NCBI GenBank assembly: GCA_022559845.1 | Contig: JAHNEJ010001927.1 | Span: 1-64,000, forward strand | DNA length: 64,000 nucleotides | Direction: 5' to 3' | DNA from: Amorphophallus konjac | Lineage: Eukaryota; Streptophyta; Magnoliopsida; Alismatales; Araceae | Shown here: in pieces, positions 42,188-52,430 of the stretch | How the letters are laid out: every line of letters starts with the position of its first letter | How positions within the stretch are numbered: the first letter of the stretch is position 1 | The notes under the pieces: generated by a model | Database searches by the model: none | What the model saw: the letters and a program-made list of their open reading frames with translations, nothing else | Told to the model about the DNA's origin: nothing | Program-made: the position numbers and the translations under genes

Positions 42188-43345
42188 ATGGCTCAATGTT
42201 ATTCTAGCATGCATGTTGTTGATGAGGATGATTTGAAATTTTATGACACACAAAGTCGTCTTGATGCCAAAGAAGATGCACCCAATGCTTTCATTGGGAT
42301 GTGTCAAAATTCACAAATTGATGTAAGTCAAAGCACCACTAGTGAGGAATCATCCTCCGAAAGTCAAGGGTCCATTAATGTCAAAACTCCATCAATTTCC
42401 CCAAAGGAAGACCAAGAGGTAGCTAGGGTGCTATCTCTATATTCTCCTAACTATTTCATCACCCTAGCTTCCCAAAGAAGATCACATCTCACTCCTCAAT
42501 CCATTCCTAGGACATCTCCAACTCTAATGTCAAATTCATTCAATAGGACTCCCTCCCGTGTTCCTAGTCAACCTAACCATCCTCTTCCCCCTCATCATGG
42601 GGTTGCATCCTCTCCCATTTCTCATGTCAATGCACCCCTTAGGCAATCCAATCTCATATCTCAACAAGAGGTGAAAAGGTATGTTTGGCAAGTGGTTGCC
42701 GAAAGCCTCCCCAAATCTCAACCTCACTCCTTCACTAGCTATTGCAAACTTTCGAATGTTCATTTTCCCCCGGGTTTCAAAGCCCCCAAATATCAGAAGT
42801 ATGATGGTTCCACAGATCCACATGAACATCTTTCTTGCTTTCTTATGGATTCTCACCAATGGCTTTATGATCGGGTCCTCCTAGTTCATCTCTTTCAAAA
42901 ATCTCTTAAAGGAGGGGCCCTCGGGTGGTTCTCTTCACTCCCGGCCATTGATCTCATCAATTTTGATATTGTGTCTGAGCGTTTCATCACTCATTTTGGC
43001 CACATGGCTAGTGTAGCTCCCACTCTCACGGACCTTATCATGGAAAAGATGAAGCCCGACGAGGACTTCACTCAATTTGTTAATCGGTGGAGAGCTATGG
43101 CTTCTAGGTCTGGGATTGCCATCTCGGAATCTCAAGCCATCACTGTTCTAGTCAATAACACAACTCCTCATCTCCGCGCTATTTTGATGCTTAGCGAATT
43201 TCACACGTTCGCTCAACTCTACAAACGAGCTCATGTTGTCCAAGCTCAACTCAAGAATTCCTCTCTTCCATTCTTTCTTGATGATTGCAATGTCCCAACA
43301 TCAGAAGGGGCAAGCTTCCATGATCACATCAATCCCTTCCATTAG
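42188..43345 (+). CDS. Element A Gag-like protein (385 residues)
   Basis: The ATG at 42188 (MAQCYSSMHVVDEDDL) is the natural start. An N-terminal Ser-rich half precedes a retrotransposon Gag core: FPPGFKAPKYQKYDGSTDP, KGGALGWFSSLP, FGHMASVAPTLTDLIMEKM and MKPDEDFTQFVNRWRAMA. No zinc knuckle is seen. The frame ends in TAG, and reading on gives several more stops. Codons are more AT-rich than in B or C. It would assemble particles, but the element lacks its own polymerase genes. Related Tat or Athila-type Gags are the likely source. Confidence 0.85.
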   Translation: MAQCYSSMHVVDEDDLKFYDTQSRLDAKEDAPNAFIGMCQNSQIDVSQSTTSEESSSESQGSINVKTPSISPKEDQEVARVLSLYSPNYFITLASQRRSHLTPQSIPRTSPTLMSNSFNRTPSRVPSQPNHPLPPHHGVASSPISHVNAPLRQSNLISQQEVKRYVWQVVAESLPKSQPHSFTSYCKLSNVHFPPGFKAPKYQKYDGSTDPHEHLSCFLMDSHQWLYDRVLLVHLFQKSLKGGALGWFSSLPAIDLINFDIVSERFITHFGHMASVAPTLTDLIMEKMKPDEDFTQFVNRWRAMASRSGIAISESQAITVLVNNTTPHLRAILMLSEFHTFAQLYKRAHVVQAQLKNSSLPFFLDDCNVPTSEGASFHDHINPFH

Positions 43346-44100
43346 CCTTTTAATCTCACCAATCATGAGGTTGCCACTGCATGCCACGGGGCACCGGTAA
43401 AGGGGCAAAGGAATGCCCCTAATTCTTTTCTTTTCCATCAATCACCTCATGTTCCATCTACACTCAGGAAAGGTTAGCCATGGTTAGGGGCAATCAAGAG
43501 TCTAAGTTAATGGAAAGAGGACATTATTGGCAATATGATGAGGAAGAAGTGGTGAATGATCAACCCATAGTGAGCTCAAATACAAGAAACACGATTGGCC
43601 ATGCACAAGGGGCAAGACCTTTGGTCTTGATCCGACCCAAGAGTGAACCACCCCAATAAAGCCAGGACATCCCTCCTTCCACTCCAAATCCACTTGAAGG
43701 GGCAAGACCCTTAGTTCTCATTCTGCCTAAGGGCACATCATCTATTCGACAGCAACATCAAGGTGTCTCTCCTCCGTTCATGGCTGAGGTTCACTCAACT
43801 TCATCCACTTTTCACCAAGACACTTAGCGGGAAGAGCTACTCTCATCTCTTGATCTAATCAAACCAACTCCTACCTCAACCATGCTACCAACTCACTTTG
43901 AACCAACCCCTATTGATGATGAGTCTTCTGCGACCCTTACTCCAATTGATCTAGCTCCGATTCAGCTTCCCCAACATGAAACCATCTATTGTGATGAATC
44001 AAGTGCTGAACTCGCTCTCATAAATCAACATGTCATTCCAATTATCTAATCAATCTCTTCACATATCCCTAACCCCAAGATTGCTCCTCCTTCAGAAATT
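43346..44100 (+). pseudogene. Degenerate spacer between Gag and the G-patch ORF of element A
   Basis: Short open stretches in changing frames include GARPLVLIRPKSEPP and GARPLVLILPKGTS (a repeated motif) and a Thr/Pro-rich segment in the frame of the next ORF. Several stops (such as TAG near 43826 and TAA near 44048) separate them. It looks like the eroded middle of one longer polyprotein. Confidence 0.5.
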
Positions 44101-45246
44101 TTGGCCGACATCTCCACGGTGTTGGACCCGGCCACGATCATGTCGTCAAAGGACGAGGAGCCCATTATCTCTACCTTGGATATTCATCAGTCTACTCCAT
44201 CCTTTGAATCCTTAGAGTCACCCGTACCTAGGGAGAAACCCCAAGATGTAGGGTGGCACATAATGTCGAAGATGGGTTATTCATCTGGTGTAGGGTTGGG
44301 AAAGGAAGAACAAGGAATCAAAGAGCCGATTGAGGAAAATGGAATATTTGAGAGATTTGGATTAGGGTGTCAACCAACTAAGGTTAGCAAAGATGAATCA
44401 AATAGGTGGAATTTGCACGATCACTTTGTAAAGGAATCATGTCCTTTGGAAGAGAGAATCGTCAATGTAGAAATATTGCATGAAGGCAAACATGCGAATC
44501 CAAAAGAAAAGTCCCACGATGTAGACCTAGAGGATTTGGGTTTATCAAAACTATTCTCTGAAGAACCATTGTCCCACTCGATAACCCAAGAAGAAATCTA
44601 TGAAGCAAAAGGAGAACCGACTTTGTTAGTCCTCCTCTCTTTTATATTCCTCTTGTTTACGTCATTCAAAAGTGGTTCCATCTCCAAAGCTGATCAATTC
44701 CAAAATGAAAAGCCAAATGCTATCGTTGCGGAGCCCACTCTAGGGGCAAAACTTTCAATCGAAGAATCCCCAGCTCAGGGATCTTCACCCTCCATCTCTA
44801 ATCACTCAACTCCAATCAACAGCCCTGCCAGGGGCATTTGCCTTGTACATAATAGGTCAGATTTAGAAGAGTCCAAACGTTTGGCTACACCACACAAGAA
44901 GGATAGAGGCATCCAAATTCCCTACCAACTTTGGTCAGGTCTAGCTGAAAGTTATAATTTGTTAACTCCAATTTTAATGTTTAGTTTAATGAATTCAATA
45001 AAGCTGTTGCAAGATGAGGCACGATCTATCCCGCCTCCTATGGCCAAACAAATTCAGGTCAAAGAACCAACTAATCCTAGTAGGTATAAAGGTCGTGTCC
45101 ACGGCCGCGTACTTGCTTCCCATTCACTTGAACCTTGTTTCCGGCCAACCAAGGAGGTGGACTGCTCCTCTTCTTCCATCCAGCAGTCCCCAGAGTGCCC
45201 AGATGATACCGTCCACTATGTAGGAAACCTTGTACATAGTTTATAA
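44101..45246 (+). CDS. Element A ORF with G-patch-like motif
   Basis: 381 codons in one frame, beginning without a clear ATG context (the ORF opens after an upstream stop; the first ATG is 44140). VGWHIMSKMGYSSGVGLGKE near 44250-44310 followed by EQGIKEPI fits the G-patch pattern: aromatic, KMGY, G-x-GLGK and QGI. G-patches bind RNA or activate helicases and also occur next to the protease in several retroviruses and plant Ty3/gypsy elements (family knowledge). The rest is Ser/Pro/Glu-rich with one hydrophobic stretch (LLVLLSFIFLLFTSF). No protease, RT, RNase H or integrase follows. Confidence 0.7.
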   Translation: MADISTVLDPATIMSSKDEEPIISTLDIHQSTPSFESLESPVPREKPQDVGWHIMSKMGYSSGVGLGKEEQGIKEPIEENGIFERFGLGCQPTKVSKDESNRWNLHDHFVKESCPLEERIVNVEILHEGKHANPKEKSHDVDLEDLGLSKLFSEEPLSHSITQEEIYEAKGEPTLLVLLSFIFLLFTSFKSGSISKADQFQNEKPNAIVAEPTLGAKLSIEESPAQGSSPSISNHSTPINSPARGICLVHNRSDLEESKRLATPHKKDRGIQIPYQLWSGLAESYNLLTPILMFSLMNSIKLLQDEARSIPPPMAKQIQVKEPTNPSRYKGRVHGRVLASHSLEPCFRPTKEVDCSSSSIQQSPECPDDTVHYVGNLVHSL

Positions 45247-46599
45247 TTCAAAACCTAGAAAAAAAATAGAAAATTCATACCCAAAATCCACCATAAAAAT
45301 CAGAAATTAAACAAAACCAATTGTCTGGCAACTGCCATGCATTTCACTCTTCATCCCTTCATGCATGATAAGGTTAGGTTGCATTAAAGCCTCAGTGGAT
45401 TAAGACTTTGATCTATTGGAACCGAGGAGAATTCCGTCTAGCTAAGTCGCTAATGCTCCAAGGGGCAAACAATATGCACACACTCACATGCTTTCAAAAT
45501 ATGGCAACGGCCTAAAACGGGTGACTATCCCAAAGATTTCTGGAAGACTCTAAAATCCTCCTTTTCCTCTCTACTCGACCGATCAAGACAGTCGGTGCTC
45601 TTAAGGCCTTGAGCTTAGCAGCTGAAACATGATGCCCTCAAGTGAGAGTAGGACTCACCTTCTCTTCAAAAGTGAGACCAGAGCACGTGAAGAGGGTAGT
45701 GTTCCTGCAGGCAAATGGAAAATAAAAGCAAAAAGGGAATAAAATTCTCAAAATTCCAAGCAAAGGAAAAAAGAATGAAAGAAAGAAAAATCCCAAAAGG
45801 GAACAAATGAAAAAGCCGGGTCATGACCGTGCCTGGTTAAGAAAAGAAAGCCCTACAATTCAAGTCCAAATTTAAGGGGCAACATAACAAGCATAACATT
45901 CCTAAGGTGGTCCGAAATCACCGAAAGGGCGGAGTGAATTAAGCACGCTCATAGCTCATCGTTTTAACGGCTTTGTCGATCCTCTTGTGAAGTTTATCTC
46001 CTACATTCTTTTTCTTTTGAGGACACGGAATCCGATGGAAACTCCGAAGGATATAACTCTGTTGACGGCATGTAACCATTTTTTCCAAAACACACTATAT
46101 GATTGTCTACCCCAAAAGAACAAAAGCCTCTGCTATAAGAAATCTCCATGTTTTTGGTATGTCAATGTTCTCGTCTCCTTTAGTGTTTTCTTTCATCAAC
46201 CTCGGGCTTAGGTCAATGCATGCGCGTCACCTGTCGGTGCGACGGCGTCTGATTCCGGGTCAGTGTCGCGCGGTTGGCCATTAGGGTTCCAATGTGTTCA
46301 ATCATATATCGTCTATGGTTGTGAGGAAATAGACCCGAGTCGGATAAATCATTTACCTTGAACACTTTTTGGGTGTATCTCTGCGGTCGGAAGTAACTGG
46401 GAGCCTAAGCTTGGCATGACGACATTGTCATCAGGATAAGTCTTAACCGGTGAGACCATCATTCGAGGAGTCTAGAGGCCCAAATCAACCTTGATGTGCG
46501 CTCAGGATACCTGGGAGGCTGTAGAAAGAGCCTATCCTTCCATCATTGTTGTGATGTCTTATGGGCAGTTGCCAGACGTTGGCCCAAAAAAATTGAAAT

Positions 46600-46745
46600 A
46601 TATGAAAAATCCATAAAATTGTCAAAATATTTAAAATCACCAAAAAAATCTAAATATTTAAAATACAAAAAATCAAAATATTTAAAATCCAACAAAAAAT
46701 CAAAATATATGAAAATCCATAAAAAACTACATATTCAAAAACCCA
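46600..46745. repeat. AT-rich repeat TCAAAATATTTAAAATCC
   Basis: Five or six units of 20 to 28 bp; the Lys/Tyr/Ser ORF over it is an artefact. Confidence 0.7.
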
Positions 46746-48377
46746 AAAAAATGGAGAGGCACCTCCCCGAAACATGTATCTCATCCACTACCACACCATC
46801 TCCTTTCCTTCATCGCTACCCTACAACTACGAACCCCAAAGGCTACTCCCCTTTCTTCATTCTATCCCACCAGGGGATTTATACCTGCACTGCTACCAAC
46901 CCAAACTAGGGGCAAATTGCACTCCCATCTGTCCATCCAAGCTAGCCAAACCCCTGGCTATCCTTGTCGGGAAGAAGAGCATTCCTCGTTCCTTTGCTTT
47001 CCATGAGTCTTAATGGCAAATTGAACTCCGCCAGTTCGGTGCTTCAACTTGAGTCCTAAGCAAATGACACCCTCATATCACTTGATTTTCAGCAGATGCC
47101 TGGCTGCATTGCAATTACCTATTCTTTACACTTTCTACTCCATATCCCCCTGATTGGAAAAACGTCCTACCTATGTTAGCGGGTCCAAGACGGACTTCGG
47201 CTATGGAACTTGAATCATCCTTTTGGTATGTCTTCCCCCAACTAGACACCTTACTAGGTCAATTGATGTGCTAGGTGAAGTTAGCATAGGCTCTCCCATC
47301 ATCGGGAGTGATCACCTCTGGGGACGTGCTTACGCCTTGGTGACCATCCCCGCGGAATTCATTATGTCCATTAGGCCCACTGTAAAGCCGAAGGATGATG
47401 TTTGCTTTCCCACTCCCCTTACCTTAGTGAATGCTTCCTCTTTGAATGCTTATTTATTTGTGAACTTCACTAATGTGTGCTTATGCAGCTGCAGGTCACA
47501 TAGCATCGGGGTTCACTCTTTATTGCCTTCTCCTACTATTATCTATATACTATATTATATAGATCCCGGAGGCTAATAACTTCGGGCGCATAAACTCTGA
47601 GTTCCTCTCTAACAAAAATAATGAGGGGTTTATGTTCCCTAAGTTATTCGATGGCCGTTTGGTTTCATGATTGACCTAGGGATGACGGACTCGTCGGACT
47701 CTCGACTGACATCTTTCCCGGAGCCAGACAATATTACCTCCGGATATGCATTAGATAGGTTTTTTCCTTTTAAACCCAGCATGCATCATGTAGGTCACTT
47801 TAAGTCCCACCATCAACCAAAAAAGTAAACAAAAATGCATTCAACAAACATGGCATGCATTCATGCAACAAGAAAGAAACAAGGGTCGAGAGAAGGGTTT
47901 GCCCTTAGTCTGCCCTAGACTCTATCCCCCATTTGTCAATCATCCAAGTTCTCAATTCCATCACTTTTTGTTGACTCCATTATTCCACTCCGATTCGACA
48001 AATTGAGAGTGTGTGTTTCATGCGATCGTCACGCGTATATTTAGATTTGAGGGTCATTTTCCCCTTATCCTGATTTTGTTACTTACTCCTGTTTTAGGTG
48101 TCTTGTATCTCCTTGAGCACTGGATTACGTTTTCGTCCCCTCAAGTCCCGAAGCGCTGCTAGGGGGTCCCATGCGAACGCAGATACAATCCCTCTCAGAT
48201 TACTTTTCCTTCCTTCATCCCCTTTTGAATGACCTCTCTGGTCCCATTATGCTTGTTCGTTCATATGCGAAGCTCAATCTCAGCTCAAGAATCTCCTTGA
48301 GCGGGATGTCCTTATTAGGCTTATTTCTTTACCGAAAACCCATTTATCAGTCCGTCGGGCTCCCCTGTAAAATGGGC

Positions 48378-48393
48378 GTTCCGGAGGGGCATT
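48378..48393 (+). promoter_or_regulatory. Polypurine tract of element A
   Basis: TTCCGGAGGGGCATTT lies directly before the 3' LTR start; it is a weak tract, similar in layout to that of B. Confidence 0.55.
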
Positions 48394-49151
48394 TGTAGAT
48401 GCCTAATTTCGGACATCCCGCGGACCTTGTCTAGCCATCCTAGAAGTGATACTTTTCCTTGGTTGATTGGTTGTATGGAGTCTCATCCTTGTTTAGGTAG
48501 GCTCCACCCTATCCCTTCGCGGATCCAACTTTTCGGTAAGTTTGCGGGGGGTTGCAGGGGGGCAGTGCCCCCCTGCCCGTAAGGTTGGGGTTCGGGGGCG
48601 TGAGCCCCCGAGGTGAATTTTTTGAGGCTCTATACACATTCTCTGCCTTGATCCCTGGGCGGCCAAGGTGTTGGCCGCCCACATCCCTGGGCGACTAGAG
48701 ACCTGGCCGCCCAGCCCCTTCTCAGGCGGCCACAGAGTTGGCCGCCCAACTCCCAAGGTGGTCACATAGTTGGCCACCCAGCTCCTTCAAGGTGGCCAAA
48801 CTGTTGGCCACCCAGCCCCTCAAGAAGGCCATCGACCTGGTCGCCCAGCTCCTTTGGACGGCTAGAGCTTTGGTCGCCTCCTGTCAATCGTCCGTCAACC
48901 CTACGTTCTGCCCACTCTCGGCACGTTCTCCGGAACTGCTCCCACTCCGGGAGGTTCGACACCCACGTAGCTTTCACGTAATCCATATTTTCAAATGGTT
49001 TTCGTGGAGGGAACTCCCCCACATACAAAACCCATTCCGAACCATCTCCCGTGGGGAGGATTGGACATTTGCTCACGGAGAGAGTTCGACATTTTCTGGG
49101 GTGGTAGGAAGAGACCGTTCTAGAGGTTCTAGCAGCCCATAGAGCACCTTC
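48394..49151 (+). repeat. Element A 3' LTR, first part
   Basis: TGTAGATGCC onward, matching 702-1456. It is cut at CCTTC (49147-49151) by element E. Confidence 0.92.
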
Positions 49152-51287
49152 TGTAACGACCCGAGAATCCGATTACCGGGAAGGCCCAATAACCCGAGAC
49201 TCGCACCGCCGCCCACGAGCCGGGAGGGCTCGGAAGGGCTAAAAGGAGTGTGGAGGCACAAAGAAATAGGAAATAAAGCAGGACAATCAACAATTAACAG
49301 AAAGAAAGAACAACTACAGCAACAACAGAGTCCAGTCCAACAGAAAGTACAGTCTAAAGCAGTAAAACGTACCACATGCCAAGTGAACACTCGGCCCGGC
49401 AAGCTGGCAACTGAGAACCTCCGCTCCGCACCCTCGAACCTCGAGGAAGAACCGCCACACCTGAAAAGCAGGGAATGAGTCTCCAAACAGAGACTCAGCA
49501 GGGATCCCGCGGAACCCCAACCGGAAACAACGACGGTAGCGGAAAGGAAGGCTACAAGAGCAACCGCAACAGTAGGAACAGTAAACCCGGTGGCCGGTCG
49601 AAACCCGGCACTACAACTACTCCTACTGTACCAGAAACACACCCCGATCTCGCAGTCGAGGCTCCCGAACTACACTAGTACCGCTTACCGAAGTAAAAAC
49701 ACACGGCAACCATGCCGTAGAGGCCTGTCCCCCGGACACAGCCAACCTGGACACGCTGTCCAAGGTGCAACCCCGACCATCCGATCGCGGGTACCGCACA
49801 ACAAGACACAACCTCGGTAGAGCCACTAGCACTAGTCCCACGGCGCGAAAACCAACACACGCGCCGCGGCGAAACAACCAAAAACACAGCGGTCGACACG
49901 ACCGAAAACCCGAAGGTCGAAGTCACGGAAACTGACAGTCTGTCACTCCCAACTCGACAGGAGTACCTCCCACCAGAAGCACAGCCGGTAGCGTCCCCTG
50001 ACGTCTTACACCGCGCCGCAGGTGAACCGCCTGGCGTGGTAGCTCCTACCAAAGGCACGAACACCGTACAAGTAACCACAAACAAGTGACTAGCTGGGGT
50101 CACGCCCGTCGACGTGGGTCCAACCGCTCCCAACCACGTGTGCACACACAGATCGCGCGTCCCTGGTCTGGCCCTCTGACCGGTTTTCCCCTAAGCCGGA
50201 CTCTGGCTGCAAGACGTGGGGCCCGACGGTAACCGGTCCACAAACCGCCTCTAAGGGTAAGCCCGTACACCACTCCCTGGTGCGACCAGCACACGCGTAC
50301 TGGTAGGCTACGACTAGTGGAGGGTCACTGAAGGAGTAGACTCTCAAGTCAACGGAAAACAACGTCCGCATCCGACAAAGTACGGGGACCATCCCACGTA
50401 CTAGCACCGTCGCACGGTGACCATAGTCGGAGAAGAAACGGGACTCACAGTCCACGGCCGCGCACACACCCTGCGCGAGAGTCGAGAAAACCCAAGTGAC
50501 GCTAAGTCACTGGACTTTGGACAGTCCTCTAGACGCCCTACACCCAACGGTCCTTGAGTCACAAGACTCGGGGTCAAGACCGTTGCACGTGACAGCACAA
50601 GGCCGTCAATCTCGTCCAATCTCTAGGTCTAAAATCACGGTAGCATGAATACCGAGGTAGCTCACGAGCCACCGAGACCATTCCCTCGGGAAGGGAACTG
50701 AGAAGCCTTCCAGCCCCAGGCAGGGCAACTGGACTCACAGTCCAAGGCCATACACACGGCCCACGTGGAAAGCACAGAAGCATGATTCCCAAGGTAGCGC
50801 CCAAGCCGCCACGCCGATAACTGGACTCGCAGTCCAAGGCCAAACACATGGCCCACTCGGGAATCATCTTTCAGGAAAACTCACGGTCATGCGGGGGAAA
50901 CCCCACCGCTCACACACCGATACACGGTGACTCAGTCTAGCCTAACACGAAAGCCCGACACGCGAGAAGTCACCCGGACTCTCAAACCCACGGGCACTCT
51001 AAACGAGATAACACTGTCTTCCCGACACCCTCAAAACACGGACACAGAATCCCACGGGTGTCTGGGACACTCACGAGACCGCAAGTCGACCACTGGGTCC
51101 CAACCAGGTCGACCGGAGATCCACACATCGCGGAACAAGGCGGAGAACACAAAAACTCGCCTCGGTGCAACACAACGCCCGACGGTCTAGCCCTAGACCG
51201 TCACAGGTCTGTAACGGTGTAGGCGGGACCATCACATCCACCTGGCGGCCTAACGCAGGCCGTTACACGGCCCAAGGGGACGCAGAA

Positions 51288-51640
51288 TGTAACGCGACTG
51301 GCCCAGCGCGTTACACAAATGTAACGCGCCCGCCCCAGCGCGTTACACGCACGGACCCCCAACGGTCAGGAAGACAACAGTTGAAACGCCCCTGACGGCC
51401 CACCCCGGGCGCGTTACACGCATGTAACGGTCCGTCGGGGGCCGTTACACCCCCAGCCCTCAGCTGAGTAACAGGGGATGTGACGCACCCACCCAGGCGC
51501 GTCACACGGCTGTGGCGGTCTATCGTGGGACCGTCACACCCACGAACGCCAAAGCCAAAAGCCAAGGGAATGTAACGCCCCTGCCCAGGCGCGTTACACG
51601 CATGTAACGGTCACTGGAGTGACCGTCACACCCTCCCGAG
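51288..51640. repeat. Palindromic TGTAACGCG-N10-CGCGTTACA units in LTR E
   Basis: Perfect 28-bp units at 51288-51315 (one mismatch) and 51320-51347, and related ones at 51423-51449, 51480-51510 and 51570-51600. The LTR E2 copy of the array has one additional unit at 57491-57518. Confidence 0.85.
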
Positions 51641-52165
51641 AACGTTACGGCGGGAAACCATCCAAAACACCGATCCATGCCCCGATCACCCCCGGGTGAT
51701 GGGGAAACAAAGGGGAATCCATCCCCAAGCCCCTAGGCATACATCTAAACCCCTGGATCGGCCAAAAACGCCGTAAAACGAGAGATCGGCCCACAAGCCC
51801 TAAAACATGGGTTTTGCCCAAAAAACCCCGATTCCACCCGCTCGGCTCACCACGGCCTACGAAACTCGCGGGAAAGGAAGTGCACGAGCTGAGGGTCCAT
51901 CTCCCTACCTCCACCGAAGATTTCGCGTCCCGAGCTCACTGATCCACAAAGAAAACGCCGTGAAACCCTCGCCGCTCCACGAACCCGCAGCCGAGCTTCC
52001 ACACGCCACCTACCCTCGATCCTCGACCCGTTCCCCGTTCCTCGCCTCCCGCCACCGCTGCCTCGCCCTCCTCCGCCTCCGTCGGCCGCCCGGGGAGAGG
52101 GGGAGAGAAAGAGATGAGAGAGAGTGAGAAAGAGAGAATGAGAGGGGGAGAGAGGAAAGGGTTAG

Positions 52166-52173
52166 TATATATA
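52166..52173 (-). promoter_or_regulatory. TATA box of the 3' LTR of element E
   Basis: TATATATA on the minus strand inside GTTTTCTATATATACTAACCC, about 230 bp from the LTR start, so U3 is short and R-U5 is about 3 kb. Confidence 0.65.
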
Positions 52174-52400
52174 GAAAACCCCGAAAATTGCAGAATTTCA
52201 AAAAATTACGAAAAATTACCTTCGCAATCCTCGAGAAGAGCACAACGCAGTGGCAACGTCCCGGAGTCGAAGAACGCCACGGTTTGCCCTGCACAGAGTT
52301 CCGAAGGCACATCAGGGAAAAACACGCGTAAAGCACAAAATACACTCCGAGACCTACTTAAAATGATCCGAAAAATATCCAAAAAATCCGGGGCATTACA

Positions 52401-52430
52401 GCCCTCCCCCCTTAAAGGAATTTCGTCCTC
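52401..52430 (-). promoter_or_regulatory. Polypurine tract of element E
   Basis: On the minus strand the internal region ends AAGGGGGGAGGGC directly before TGTAATGCC, preceded by GAGGACGAAATTCC. Confidence 0.88.

Larger units (their letters stand above)
45247..48393. other. Element A 3' noncoding region (3.1 kb)
   Basis: I find no gene. At 46600-46745 there is an array of AAATATTTAAAAT/CAAAAAAATC units. The stretch 45700-45830 is purine-rich. The remainder is unique sequence; short ORFs show no domains. Confidence 0.6.
49152..52400 (-). repeat. Element E 3' LTR (3249 bp)
   Basis: In element orientation it starts TGTAATGCCC (at 52400) and ends GGGTCGTTACA (at 49152). It carries a GGACTCACAGTCCAAGGCC repeat three times (50450, 50731, 50822) and palindromic TGTAACG...CGTTACA units at 51288-51640. 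ORFs on both strands are long because the LTR is GC-rich; none has a domain. Confidence 0.93.

Noticed and set aside
45987..47576. Small ORFs of 60 to 137 residues in the 3' part of element A
   Set aside because: No domain, no consistent codon pattern, and one lies on an AT-rich tandem repeat; treated as noncoding.
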